Below, piece after piece: positions 1-7,812 of a stretch of DNA of 64,000 nucleotides (the stretch's first letter is position 1; the number at the start of each line of letters is the position of its first letter). The notes beneath the pieces are model-generated. The model worked only from the letters and a program-made list of their open reading frames with translations. It was not told the DNA's origin and did not search any database. Both the position numbers and the translations under genes were made by a program. This DNA comes from Mycobacteriaceae bacterium (GTDB lineage Bacteria; Actinomycetota; Actinomycetes; Mycobacteriales; Mycobacteriaceae): the NCBI GenBank assembly GCA_028726465.1, contig JAQYQB010000026.1:1-64000 (forward strand), written 5' to 3'.

Positions 1-80
1 GTACATTGGCACACTATTGAGTTCTCAAACATCACTGGCACGCCCCAACAATCAGTAACAACCAACTGCTCAAAGCGGCT
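1..80 (-). other. Leader of an rRNA operon reading left out of the window
   Basis: Read on the minus strand, bases 1-60 contain the block GTTTGAGAACTCAATAGTGT, which is the conserved actinobacterial pre-16S leader motif just before 16S rRNA. A promoter lies directly upstream at 87-115. The 16S gene itself should begin shortly beyond base 1, outside the window, so no rRNA gene is called here. Confidence 0.8.
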
Positions 81-86
81 TGTTCA

Positions 87-115
87 ACCTTACTCACAAC
101 CGTAAACAAAGTCAA
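87..115 (-). promoter_or_regulatory. Promoter of the rRNA operon
   Basis: On the minus strand a -35 box TTGACT (110-115) is followed after exactly 17 bases by a -10 box TAAGGT (87-92), which fits the corynebacterial TANNNT consensus. It sits just upstream of the pre-16S leader and downstream of murA. Other rrn promoters further upstream cannot be excluded. Confidence 0.75.
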
Positions 116-184
116 ACACCGTCACCGCCCGTTAACCTCTCAGCTACCTCGCGGCGACTGGGATTAATTTACACACAGTCCCCG

Positions 185-230
185 AAAGACACAAATCCGC
201 CGGTCACCGGTAAAATCCGGGGCCGACGGA
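185..230 (-). terminator. Probable terminator of ramA-murA
   Basis: An 8-bp stem with one G-U pair (223-230 with 196-203) encloses a smaller CCGG stem and is followed on the minus strand by a T-rich stretch (195 to about 185). It lies between the murA stop and the rRNA promoter and would separate the two units. Confidence 0.55.
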
Positions 231-245
231 TAGGGGCTTTGAGCG

Positions 246-1523
246 TTAGTACCGCTCCTCTTCCTGGGTCCGCTCCACCTGAGCGCCCAGCCGGTTCAGG
301 TTCTCCACGAAGTTCGGGTAGCCGCGGTCGATATGGAAGACGTCGTGGACCACGGAGACCTCGTCCGCACACAGGCCCGCGAGAACCAGGCCGGCGCCGG
401 CGCGAATATCGGAGCTCCAGACGTGGGTCGAAGACAACCGCTCCTGCCCCCGGACGATGACGTGGTGACCGTCGACTTGTGCGTCCGCCCCGAGGCGGAG
501 CATCTCGTCCACAAAACGGAAGCGGGATTCGAAGACGTTCTCGGTGATCATCGTCGTGCCTTCGGCCACCGCCGACAGGCCAATGGCCATCGGCTGCAGA
601 TCGGTCGGGAACCCCGGGAAAGGCAGAGTGTTGAAGTTGACCGCCTTCGGGCGCCCGTCCATACGGACCCTAAAGCCGGTCTCGTAGGTCTCCACGTCGG
701 CGCCCGCGGACTTGAGCTTTTCCAGCGGCAGGTGCAGGTGCTTCGGCGCAATCCCGCCCACAGTCAGATCGCCGCGGGTCATGGCAGCGGCATAGGCCCA
801 GGTGCCGGCGACGATACGGTCGCCCACTACCTCGTGCTCGGTGGGCTGCAACTTGTCCACCCCCTCAATGGTGACGGTCGACGTCCCCGCCCCACTGATA
901 CGCGCGCCCATGGAGTTGAGCATGTCACACAGGTCCACGATCTCCGGCTCGCGCGCGGCATTGTCCAAGACGGTGGTCCCCTCCGCCAGTACCGCTGCGG
1001 TCAGAATGTTCTCGGTGGCACCGACCGAGGGGAAGTCGAGCTTGATCTTCGCGCCGTGGAGGCGCTCCGCCTCGGCCACGACGGCGCCGTGCTCAATCCG
1101 GGTCTTGGCACCCATCTTCTCCAGGCCCGACTGGTGCATATCCAGCGGGCGGGAACCGATGGCGTCGCCGCCGGGGAGGGCCACCTTCGCCCGACCACAG
1201 CGCGAGGTCAGCGGGCCCAAGACGCAAACGGAAGCGCGGAACTGCCGGACGGCATCGAAGTCCGCGTCCGAACGCGGCTGGTCCGGGGTGTCGATGGTGA
1301 CTACCGAGCCGTCGATAGTGACCTCGCAGCCCAGCCCCTCAAGAACCTTCTTCATGAGGGGTACGTCCAGAATCTCCGGACAGTTAGTCAACGTCGTGCG
1401 GCCCTCCGCCAGCAGGGCGGCCGCCATCAGTTTCAGCACACTATTTTTGGCGCCGTCGACCCTCACAGAACCCTGCAGGCGGGCGCCACCGGTGACAATA
1501 AATTGGTCCTTCACACCGACCAA
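246..1523 (-). CDS. murA: UDP-N-acetylglucosamine 1-carboxyvinyltransferase (MurA)
   Basis: Transfers enolpyruvate from PEP to UDP-GlcNAc, the first committed step of peptidoglycan synthesis, in the cytoplasm. The 425 residues show the EPSP-synthase-like fold with the GAKNSVLK motif near the N-terminus. The active-site loop reads [12 protein letters not shown], so the usual catalytic Cys is Asp (residue 120), as in mycobacterial MurA, which predicts intrinsic fosfomycin resistance. The TTG start at 1523 has an AGAGG ribosome site 7 bases upstream; a GTG at 1514 would also fit family alignments. The gene follows ramA by 11 bases and is probably cotranscribed with it. Confidence 0.95.
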   Translation of the reverse strand: MVGVKDQFIVTGGARLQGSVRVDGAKNSVLKLMAAALLAEGRTTLTNCPEILDVPLMKKVLEGLGCEVTIDGSVVTIDTPDQPRSDADFDAVRQFRASVCVLGPLTSRCGRAKVALPGGDAIGSRPLDMHQSGLEKMGAKTRIEHGAVVAEAERLHGAKIKLDFPSVGATENILTAAVLAEGTTVLDNAAREPEIVDLCDMLNSMGARISGAGTSTVTIEGVDKLQPTEHEVVGDRIVAGTWAYAAAMTRGDLTVGGIAPKHLHLPLEKLKSAGADVETYETGFRVRMDGRPKAVNFNTLPFPGFPTDLQPMAIGLSAVAEGTTMITENVFESRFRFVDEMLRLGADAQVDGHHVIVRGQERLSSTHVWSSDIRAGAGLVLAGLCADEVSVVHDVFHIDRGYPNFVENLNRLGAQVERTQEEERY

Positions 1524-1534
1524 CTTACAGCCTC

Positions 1535-2377
1535 TTAGGGCAGTGCGCCGATCCGGCGAGCGGCATTGACCGCCTCGTAACGGGTGTGCGCGCCGAGTTT
1601 ACGCATCACAGAGCGCAGATAAGACTTCACGGTTTCGGCGCCGATGCCCATTTCTTCCGCGGCTTCGACGTTCGTGTGCCCCAGAGCTACGCAGGAGAGC
1701 ACGTCGAGCTCGCGGGCGGACAGCTTGGTGGACTGCTTGACGCGGACCGGCGAGACCATCTGGTCGCACAGGGTCTCGAGCTCCTTGCGGAGATCGTCTT
1801 CGGCCACCCGGTTGGCCAGCATGCGCAGCTTCGAGTGGGTGGAACGGACCTGCTCCCACTCCGCACCGTTCATCACGTGGCCACCGCGACCGGCCCCGGC
1901 CTTGCCGCCGTCGGTACGGCGCAGCACCGAGTTGACCGCCAGGTCCTGCTCGAGACAGCGAGCGGTCATGGTGACTTCCTCGATGACCTTGTCTCCCAGG
2001 CGGACCGGCGAGTGCACGCCGACGTACAGGACGCCGCGGATTTCGCGCTGGACGATGACCGGCACGGCCACGATGGAGTGCAGTCCCTCGTCCTGGATGA
2101 GGCGGTCGTTTTCGTGGGAGATGGTCTTGGCGCGCAGGTAATCCGAGACACCCACCGCGCGGCGACTCTTGACGACGCGGCCACCGACGCCGACGCCGGC
2201 ATCGATAGTCAGGTTCTGCAGGGCGGGGGTGCGCAGGCCGACCCACTGTGTGATCTGCAGGCGATTATCCGGCAGCAAGGTGCCGTACATCGTCACCGGG
2301 ATACCAGTGGCGGTCTTCAAGGAAGACAATGCGGCCCGTACGGCCTCGTCGTCATCTTTAATTCGGTGCGCTTCCAA
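1535..2377 (-). CDS. ramA: LuxR-type regulator of acetate metabolism RamA
   Basis: Global DNA-binding regulator of acetate and central carbon genes in corynebacteria. The 280 residues comprise an N-terminal GAF-like domain (about 1-150) and a C-terminal LuxR-type helix-turn-helix (about 213-275, [17 protein letters not shown]). The protein closely matches what I know of C. glutamicum RamA in sequence and length. The TTG start at 2377 is supported by GGAG a few bases upstream. C and G clusters resembling RamA sites lie in the upstream region, consistent with the known autoregulation. In this window cat is a plausible target; pqo is more speculative. Confidence 0.93.
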   Translation of the reverse strand: MEAHRIKDDDEAVRAALSSLKTATGIPVTMYGTLLPDNRLQITQWVGLRTPALQNLTIDAGVGVGGRVVKSRRAVGVSDYLRAKTISHENDRLIQDEGLHSIVAVPVIVQREIRGVLYVGVHSPVRLGDKVIEEVTMTARCLEQDLAVNSVLRRTDGGKAGAGRGGHVMNGAEWEQVRSTHSKLRMLANRVAEDDLRKELETLCDQMVSPVRVKQSTKLSARELDVLSCVALGHTNVEAAEEMGIGAETVKSYLRSVMRKLGAHTRYEAVNAARRIGALP

Positions 2378-2735
2378 GACGTACTCCTACTCGGGGGTAC
2401 CCATTAAGGTGCACCCAGGGGTGCCCCTTTTGAACGGGTGTATTACAACACTGTTTCCCAACTGTATCGGGCTAACGGGGGTAATTCTAAATCAGAACTC
2501 TCATAAAACACGAATCCGCTACCTAATTAAAATACAGGCGGCGGGGTTAACCACGAGCGCCAGCGCGCCCGAACTGGTATAAGCGCCCGTCACCCACGGG
2601 ACAACCACCACCGCAGCCAGCGTTTCCCACTGAATAAAACTCGGTCTATTTCTTGCGTACTGGTCGGTCTAGACAACTAGTGTAGGGTGGGAAAAGCAAA
2701 TCGGAAAACAGCTGCACAAGGAGTCCCGAATACCT
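2378..2735. promoter_or_regulatory. Divergent regulatory region of ramA and cysK
   Basis: This 358-base gap holds no gene. Near ramA there are several C4-5/G4-5 runs (around 2391-2395, 2412-2428 and 2475-2479) that resemble RamA half-sites. Near cysK an extended -10 TGTAGGGT (2681-2688) follows a perfect palindrome GTCTAGAC (2667-2674). A second GTCTA occurs at 2644-2648. GTCTA is the McbR half-site sequence, but the spacing does not match the usual McbR site, so sulfur control through this motif is only a suggestion. Confidence 0.5.
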
Positions 2736-3674
2736 ATGGCAAAGATTTACGACAACATTCTCGAGACCATCGGCGGTACCCCGCTGGTTCGCGTCAACCG
2801 TCTGACCGAGGGCCTCAAGGCCGACGTCCTCGTTAAGGTCGAGTCCTTCAACCCGGCTAACTCGGTCAAGGACCGTATCGGCCAGGCCATCGTCGACGCC
2901 GCCGAGGCCTCCGGCGAGCTGAAGCCGGGCGGCACCATCGTGGAAGCCACCTCCGGCAACACCGGCATCGCCCTGGCCCTGGTCGGCGCGGCTCGCGGCT
3001 ACAAGGTCATCCTGACCATGCCGGAGACCATGTCCAACGAGCGCCGCGTCCTGCTGCGCGCCTACGGTGCCGAGATCGTCCTGACCCCGGGCGCCGCCGG
3101 CATGCAGGGTGCAGTCGACAAGGCCAACGAGATTATCGAGCAGAACGAAGGCGCCATCCTGGCCCGCCAGTTCGCTAACGAGGCCAACCCGACCGTCCAC
3201 TACAACACCACCGGCCCGGAGATCTGGAACGACACCGACGGCAACGTCGACATCCTGGTCGCGGGCGTCGGCACCGGCGGCACCATCACCGGTGCGGGCC
3301 GCTTCCTGAAGGAGAAGAACCCGGATCTGAAGACCGTAGCCGTCGAGCCGGCCGCTTCCCCGCTGCTGTCCGAGGGCAAGGCCGGCCCGCACAAGATCCA
3401 GGGCCTGGGCGCTAACTTCATCCCGGAGGTCCTGGACCGCAAGCTGGTCGACGAGGTCATCGCCATCAGCAACGAGGACGCTGTGGAAACCTCCCGCAAG
3501 CTGGCCGTCGCCGATGGCATCCTGGGCGGCATCTCCACCGGCGCTAACCTGAAGGCAGCCCTGGAGCTGGCCCAGCGCCCGGAGAACGAAGGCAAGACCA
3601 TCGTCACCGTCGTCTGCGACTTCGGCGAGCGCTACGTCTCCACCATCCTCTACGAGGACATCCGCGAAGATTAA
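2736..3674 (+). CDS. cysK: Cysteine synthase A (O-acetylserine sulfhydrylase)
   Basis: PLP enzyme that forms L-cysteine from O-acetylserine and sulfide. Of 312 residues, the PLP lysine lies in NSVKDRIG near residue 44 and the substrate loop is [10 protein letters not shown] near residue 72. The phosphate-binding loop [10 protein letters not shown] lies near residue 180. The length is normal. The ATG at 2736 is preceded by AAGGAG. cysE, which makes its substrate, follows after a strong terminator, so the two are separately transcribed. Confidence 0.97.
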   Translation: MAKIYDNILETIGGTPLVRVNRLTEGLKADVLVKVESFNPANSVKDRIGQAIVDAAEASGELKPGGTIVEATSGNTGIALALVGAARGYKVILTMPETMSNERRVLLRAYGAEIVLTPGAAGMQGAVDKANEIIEQNEGAILARQFANEANPTVHYNTTGPEIWNDTDGNVDILVAGVGTGGTITGAGRFLKEKNPDLKTVAVEPAASPLLSEGKAGPHKIQGLGANFIPEVLDRKLVDEVIAISNEDAVETSRKLAVADGILGGISTGANLKAALELAQRPENEGKTIVTVVCDFGERYVSTILYEDIRED

Positions 3675-3685
3675 TTTCACGCGTT

Positions 3686-3728
3686 AAGTGCCTGCTTGAG
3701 CCTTGTATAGCCAAGCAGGCACTTTTTC
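3686..3728 (+). terminator. Rho-independent terminator of cysK
   Basis: A perfect 13-bp stem (3686-3698 with 3712-3724) with a 13-base loop, followed by T residues. It separates cysK from cysE. Confidence 0.92.
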
Positions 3729-3766
3729 TTGCCTTTTGGGCGACCGGTTTTTAGTACGCTTTGGAT

Positions 3767-4330
3767 ATGAACATCCTCAGCCGAATCCGCGAAGACCTAG
3801 CTAACGCCCGCGACCACGATCCCGCTGCCCGCGGCGACGTCGAAAACGCCATCGTCTATTCCGGACTGCACGCCATCTGGGCCCACCGCGTTTCCCACTG
3901 GCTCTGGAAGCGCGGCCTGAAGGGACCGGCCCGCGTCCTGGCGCAGCTTAACCGCTTCTTCACCGGCATCGAGATCCACCCCGGCGCCACCATCGGCCGG
4001 CGCTTCTTCATCGACCACGGGATGGGCATCGTCATCGGCGAGACCGCCGAAATCGGCGACGGCGTGATGCTCTACCACGGTGTGACCCTGGGCGGCCAGG
4101 TGCTCACCCAAACCAAGCGCCACCCCACCATCGAGGACAACGTCGTCATCGGCGCGGGCGCCAAGGTGCTGGGCCCCATCACCATCGGCCACGGCTCCGC
4201 CGTCGGCGCCAACGCCGTCGTTACCAAGGACGTGCCCCCGGAGCACAGCGCCATCGGCATCCCGGCTAAGAACCGCCCGCGTCGCCACGAAGAGCGCATC
4301 AAGCTCGTCGACCCCGACTACTTCATCTAG
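3767..4330 (+). CDS. cysE: Serine O-acetyltransferase
   Basis: Acetylates L-serine with acetyl-CoA to O-acetylserine, the CysK substrate. The 187 residues consist of an N-terminal helical part and a left-handed beta-helix of hexapeptide repeats (for example [18 protein letters not shown]). The catalytic HG pair lies in [15 protein letters not shown]. This is the short form common in Gram-positive bacteria. A TTG at 3761 is in frame, but the ATG at 3767 lies 6 bases after a -10 box TACGCT (3755-3760), so the mRNA is probably leaderless and starts at this ATG. Confidence 0.95.
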   Translation: MNILSRIREDLANARDHDPAARGDVENAIVYSGLHAIWAHRVSHWLWKRGLKGPARVLAQLNRFFTGIEIHPGATIGRRFFIDHGMGIVIGETAEIGDGVMLYHGVTLGGQVLTQTKRHPTIEDNVVIGAGAKVLGPITIGHGSAVGANAVVTKDVPPEHSAIGIPAKNRPRRHEERIKLVDPDYFI

Positions 4331-4404
4331 CCGGAGCACAATACCGCGCAGCGCCGCGCACGCGGCCCTGCAGCCGCCGCCTAGCTCCCTCGGTAGCTTC
4401 CCCC

Positions 4405-4692
4405 TTAAGAACCCGCCTGCAACTCCTTGTAGGCGGGATTTTTGTCGATAAAGCGCGCCACGGCGGAGCAGGTCGGGCGCACGCGCTTGCCGGCCTCCCG
4501 CGCATCATCCAGCGCGGCCTGAATCAGGGGCTTAGACAGGCCCCGACCCTGAAAGTCCGGGTGGACGACCGTGTGGTCGAACTCGCGGACGTCAGCGTCA
4601 TCGATGTAGTGCGCGTATCCGGCCTCGTGGCCGTCCACGGTGATGACGAACTGAGAACGATCGGTCTGCTTGGCAACGGAGTAGTTTTCCAT
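4405..4692 (-). CDS. Small GNAT-family N-acetyltransferase
   Basis: A 95-residue protein of the short GCN5-related family (YjdJ/NATD1-like). The acetyl-CoA loop is seen in VVHPDFQGRGLSKPLI and the C-terminal strand in RPTCSAVARFI. The substrate is unknown. The reading frame stays open further upstream into tRNA-Phe, but the ATG at 4692 gives the family-typical N-terminus and avoids the tRNA and its terminator. It is convergent with cysE; the cysE terminator hairpin is encoded within the last codons of this gene. Confidence 0.85.
   Translation of the reverse strand: MENYSVAKQTDRSQFVITVDGHEAGYAHYIDDADVREFDHTVVHPDFQGRGLSKPLIQAALDDAREAGKRVRPTCSAVARFIDKNPAYKELQAGS
4412..4443 (+). terminator. Probable terminator of cysE inside the 3' end of the GNAT gene
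   Basis: A 9-bp stem with one G-U pair (4412-4420 with 4429-4437) and an 8-base loop, followed by ATTTTTG. It lies about 80 bases after cysE and overlaps the last codons of the convergent GNAT gene. Confidence 0.75.
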
Positions 4693-4705
4693 GGCCCCAG
4701 TATGC

Positions 4706-4742
4706 CAAAAAGGCCCGTTCCCTTTAGCGGAAACGGACCTTG
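4706..4742 (-). terminator. Terminator after tRNA-Phe
   Basis: On the minus strand a long stem (AAGG.CCGTT.CC paired with GG.AACGG.CCTT) is followed by TTTTT. It directly follows the tRNA-Phe 3' end and precedes the GNAT start at 4692. Confidence 0.85.
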
Positions 4743-4743
4743 C

Positions 4744-4819
4744 TGGTGGCCAGAGCCAGGATCGAACTGGCGACCCCACACTTTTCAGGCGTGTGCTCTA
4801 CCGACTGAGCTATCTGGCC
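4744..4819 (-). tRNA. tRNA-Phe (GAA)
   Basis: A cloverleaf can be drawn on the minus strand with acceptor GGCCAGA, anticodon loop CTGAAAA and T-loop GTTCGATC. The 3' CCA is encoded. It is the second gene of a tRNA-Asp/tRNA-Phe unit. Confidence 0.96.
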
Positions 4820-4839
4820 GAAGACTACCGGAGTAGCCT

Positions 4840-4916
4840 TGGCGACCCTGACGGGACTTGAACCCGCGACCTCCGCCGTGACAGGGCGGCGCGCTAACCA
4901 ACTGCGCCACAGGGCC
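4840..4916 (-). tRNA. tRNA-Asp (GTC), copy 1
   Basis: Cloverleaf on the minus strand with acceptor GGCCCTG, anticodon loop CTGTCAC and T-loop GGTTCAAGTC. The CCA end is encoded. The 74-base body is identical to the second copy at 5150-5223. It is followed by tRNA-Phe. Confidence 0.96.
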
Positions 4917-4970
4917 ATTATTTAATTTGCTGCATTCCAGGGCTTAGCACCCTGTCTTGCACGAGTTATT

Positions 4971-5000
4971 ACTCTACACAGAACGCCGAAACATAGGCAA
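4971..5000 (-). promoter_or_regulatory. Promoter of tRNA-Asp/tRNA-Phe
   Basis: On the minus strand TTGCCT (4995-5000) is followed after 18 bases by TAGAGT (4971-4976), about 55 bases before the tRNA-Asp 5' end. This indicates the downstream tRNA pair has its own promoter and does not depend on the upstream tRNA-Glu unit. Confidence 0.6.
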
Positions 5001-5110
5001 ATCGCCTGCTAGTCATCCATATTCATAGAGAAAGCTCGCACCAGATGGGACACGTCCACAAGTCTTGCCAAACCCTGGCCGCTCCGCCGTCCCCGCGCCC
5101 GAAAGACGCG

Positions 5111-5140
5111 AAAAAGGGCCGAGGTAAAACCTCGACCCTT
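5111..5140 (-). terminator. Terminator after the tRNA-Glu/tRNA-Asp unit
   Basis: A 12-bp stem with one mismatch (5129-5140 with 5114-5125) and a 3-base loop, followed by T residues on the minus strand. It ends the first tRNA unit before the second tRNA-Asp promoter. Confidence 0.87.
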
Positions 5141-5149
5141 CTGGTACTG

Positions 5150-5223
5150 CGACCCTGACGGGACTTGAACCCGCGACCTCCGCCGTGACAGGGCGGCGCG
5201 CTAACCAACTGCGCCACAGGGCC
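5150..5223 (-). tRNA. tRNA-Asp (GTC), copy 2
   Basis: The same 74-base body as copy 1, with anticodon loop CTGTCAC, but the bases after the discriminator read CAG, so CCA must be added after transcription. It lies downstream of tRNA-Glu and upstream of a terminator. Confidence 0.96.
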
Positions 5224-5278
5224 AGCACGTCTAAGACGTACATGGTGAAGAAAAACTCTTTAAAAGAGGCCTTCTCCG

Positions 5279-5351
5279 TACCCCCAACGGGATTCGAACC
5301 CGTGCCGCTGCCGTGAAAGGGCAGTGTCCTAGGCCGCTAGACGATGGGGGC
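5279..5351 (-). tRNA. tRNA-Glu (TTC)
   Basis: Cloverleaf on the minus strand with acceptor GCCCCCA, anticodon loop CTTTCAC and T-loop GGTTCGAATC. The 3' CCA is not encoded. It is the first gene of the tRNA-Glu/tRNA-Asp unit and is divergent from csoR. Confidence 0.95.
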
Positions 5352-5467
5352 CTGCCGCGGTATTCAAGGCAGAAAACTCTCGCTTTCCCTTGCGCGACTT
5401 CTCAAAATATACTGGAAGAATCACTCAATACAAAATCGCGCCCTACCCCGGAGATAAAACCACCGCT

Positions 5468-5800
5468 ATGCCCGAAAATCAGGAAGCCTGCTCGTGCCAC
5501 GCACCGCATAAACACGGCTACAACGCGGACGCCGACTCCAAGAAGAAGTACCTGGCCAGGCTGCGCAAGATCGAGGGCCAAACCCGCGGAATCCACCGCA
5601 TGATCGACGAGGATCAATACTGCATCGACATCATCACGCAGATCTCCGCGGTCACCTCCGCCTTGGAAAACGTCTCCCTCGCCCTCCTGGAAGACCACAT
5701 CGCCCACTGCGTGGCCGGCGCCCGCAACGCGGACGGTACCATCGCCCAGGACAAGCTGGACGAGGCCATGCGCGCCATCAAGAAGATGGTCAAGAGCTAG
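5468..5800 (+). CDS. csoR: CsoR-type copper(I)-sensing repressor
   Basis: Small all-helical DUF156/CsoR protein of 110 residues that would release DNA when it binds Cu(I). Cys52, His77 and Cys81 have the same spacing as the Cu(I) ligands of M. tuberculosis CsoR (25 and 4 residues), which favours copper over nickel, formaldehyde or persulfide sensing. The N-terminus carries extra Cys and His residues (CSCHAPHKHG). The ATG at 5468 gives the family N-terminus; a -10 TATACT lies at 5408-5413. No copper exporter or chaperone gene is adjacent, so its targets lie elsewhere. Confidence 0.88.
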   Translation: MPENQEACSCHAPHKHGYNADADSKKKYLARLRKIEGQTRGIHRMIDEDQYCIDIITQISAVTSALENVSLALLEDHIAHCVAGARNADGTIAQDKLDEAMRAIKKMVKS

Positions 5801-5897
5801 CCCCCCCTTCCCCTAGCGCGCCGTCCAACCAACAGCCCCTGCCGGCGATTTAAACGCCGCCTCAGCGGCTGCCAGGCCTTAATCCTTGTAAAGACAT

Positions 5898-5938
5898 GAA
5901 AGAACCCGCTAACGGCTCTTAGAGCGCGCTAGCGGGCT
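5898..5938 (-). terminator. Terminator after tRNA-Lys
   Basis: On the minus strand CCCGCTAGCG pairs with CGTTAGCGGG and is followed by TTCTTT. It lies just past the tRNA-Lys 3' end. Confidence 0.75.
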
Positions 5939-5944
5939 GGTGCG

Positions 5945-6017
5945 TGGGCCCTGAGGGGCTCGAACCCTCGACCTGCGGATTAAAAGTCCGTAGCTCTACC
6001 AGCTGAGCTAAAGGCCC
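5945..6017 (-). tRNA. tRNA-Lys (TTT)
   Basis: Cloverleaf on the minus strand with acceptor GGGCCTT, anticodon loop CTTTTAA and T-loop GGTTCGAGC. The 3' CCA is not encoded. A -10 box TAGAAT lies 13 bases upstream (6030-6035). Confidence 0.96.
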
Positions 6018-6029
6018 AATGCGTTCCTT

Positions 6030-6035
6030 ATTCTA
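6030..6035 (-). promoter_or_regulatory. -10 box of tRNA-Lys
   Basis: TAGAAT on the minus strand, 13-18 bases before the mature tRNA 5' end. The -35 region is weak (TTCTTC at 17 bases). Confidence 0.5.
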
Positions 6036-6130
6036 ATAGGAGGCCACGACAGGAAGAAAATAGCCCCCGATCCGGGCCTCAAAGGCCCTGTTCATAGGGG
6101 CTACTAACTGCCTAATGAGCGTCGGCGCGC

Positions 6131-7630
6131 TTACTGGGGACGCATATCCCCGGTCTCGGCGAAGCGAATCTGGAAGTCGAAGGCGGACTTCAGATCGTGC
6201 GGGGTGTGGATGAACTTGCCCTGCTTAGCACGCTCGAAGTACTCCTCCAGCGCAGGACGGTAATCCGGGTGAGCCACGGCGATGACCTTCTCGGCGCGCT
6301 CGCGCGGAGCCAGGCCGCGCAGGTCAGCCACGCCGTACTCGGTGATGATGACCATGGTGTCGTGCTCGGTGTGGTCGGTGTGCGCCACGAAAGGCACGAT
6401 GGCGGAGATCTTGCCGTCCTTGGCAATCGACGGGGACACGAAGGTGCTGATGTAGGCGTTGCGGGTGAAGTCGCCCGAGCCACCGGTACCGTTCATGATG
6501 CGGGTGCCGCCCACGTTGGTGGAGTTGATGTTGCCGTAGATGTCGCCCTCAATCATGCCGTTGGAGGAAATCAGGCCGACGCGGCGGATGACCTCCGGGT
6601 GGTTGGAGATCTGCTGCGGGCGCAGCACAATGTGCTTGGCGTAGCGGTCGGCCTCGGCGTTCATCTTCTCCGCGTACTCCGGGGACAGCGCGAAGGAGGT
6701 GGCGGAGGCGACGGTCATCTTGCCGGCGTCGATGAGATCCAGCATGCCGTCCTGGATGACCTCGGTGTAGGCCTGGATGTTTTCGAACTTGGAATCCAGC
6801 AGGCCGGCCATCACGGCGTTCGGGACGTTGCCCACGCCCGACTGCATGATGAACTGGTCGTATGCCAGACGGCCGGCGGCAACCTCGCCCTCGAGGAAGT
6901 TGATGAAGTTCGCGGCGATCTTCTCGGAGGTCTCGTCCGGGGCCTTGAAGGGGGCGTTGCGGTCCGGGGCGTTGGTCTTAACGACGGCGACGACCTTGTC
7001 CTTGGGGATCTCGATGTAGGTCTCACCGATACGGTCGCTGACCTTGGTGATCGGGATTGGCTGGCGGTTCGGCAGCTTCTCGATGCGGTAAATATCGTGC
7101 ATGCCCTCCAGGTTCAGGGACTGCCACTCGTTGACCTCGAGGATGATCTTGTCCGCGGCCTCGATGTACTCGAGGTTGTTGCCCACGGCGGACGACGGCA
7201 CGATGTTGCCGTCCTCGGTAATGCGGACGACCTCGATGATGGCTACCTGGAAGTCGCCGTAGAAGCCCTCCTCGACCTGCTGGCCCATGTGGGACAGGTG
7301 GACGTCCTGGTAGAGCAGCTCGCCGGAGTTAGCCTTGTTACGCAGCACCGGATCGGAGTTGTACGGGGCGCGGAAGCGCAGGGCGTCTGCCTCCGCGAGG
7401 ACGCCGTCGCAGTCCGGGGCGGTGGAGGCGCCGGAAAAGACGTCAATCTTGAACTCTTCGCCCGCCTCGTGGGCCTTGGTGGCCTTCTCCGCGATAGCGG
7501 CCGGCAGCGCCTTCGGGTAACCGGCACCGGTGAAGCCGGAAATGCCCACTCGGTCGCCATTGTTAACGTACTTGGCTGCCTCCTCGGCGGAGACCACGAG
7601 GTCCTGGTAATACCCAATCCGCTCAGTCAA
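6131..7630 (-). CDS. cat: Acetyl-CoA hydrolase / succinyl-CoA:acetate CoA-transferase
   Basis: Class I CoA-transferase that moves CoA between succinyl-CoA and acetate and so contributes to acetate activation and overflow. The 499 residues show GFTGAGYPKALP near the N-terminus, QSGVGNVPNAV mid-protein and IITEYGVADLRG near the C-terminus, all typical of the Cat1/ActA group. The frame is open 58 codons further upstream, but a TTG at 7630 has AGGAGG spaced 7 bases before it and gives the family N-terminus. The upstream region shared with dusB holds a TTTGCAA motif resembling RamB sites. Regulation by the RamA encoded nearby is likely from family knowledge but not shown. Confidence 0.92.
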   Translation of the reverse strand: MTERIGYYQDLVVSAEEAAKYVNNGDRVGISGFTGAGYPKALPAAIAEKATKAHEAGEEFKIDVFSGASTAPDCDGVLAEADALRFRAPYNSDPVLRNKANSGELLYQDVHLSHMGQQVEEGFYGDFQVAIIEVVRITEDGNIVPSSAVGNNLEYIEAADKIILEVNEWQSLNLEGMHDIYRIEKLPNRQPIPITKVSDRIGETYIEIPKDKVVAVVKTNAPDRNAPFKAPDETSEKIAANFINFLEGEVAAGRLAYDQFIMQSGVGNVPNAVMAGLLDSKFENIQAYTEVIQDGMLDLIDAGKMTVASATSFALSPEYAEKMNAEADRYAKHIVLRPQQISNHPEVIRRVGLISSNGMIEGDIYGNINSTNVGGTRIMNGTGGSGDFTRNAYISTFVSPSIAKDGKISAIVPFVAHTDHTEHDTMVIITEYGVADLRGLAPRERAEKVIAVAHPDYRPALEEYFERAKQGKFIHTPHDLKSAFDFQIRFAETGDMRPQ

Positions 7631-7812
7631 GTCTTTACCTCCTGTGATTGTCGCGGCGCGCGGGTGTAACGCACGCCGCATGGTTTTAGTTACACGCACC
7701 ACATTAGCGAATATTTGCAACCTTTTCCGCAACTGTGCCAAAACTGTGAAGACAAGGTGCACCCGCCGTCCCGGTTTGCCAGCGTTTCTGCCCACAGTCC
7801 ACAATGTAAAAC

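Noticed and set aside
2644..2674. McbR operator upstream of cysK
   Set aside because: The half-sites GTCTA and TAGAC are present but not with the expected order and 6-base spacing.
5013..5243. Open frames across the tRNA-Asp and tRNA-Phe genes
   Set aside because: They share the same translated stretch only because the two tRNA-Asp genes are identical.
5843..5859. CGGCG-CGCCG hairpin after csoR as a terminator
   Set aside because: The stem is only 5 bp and no T-tract follows.
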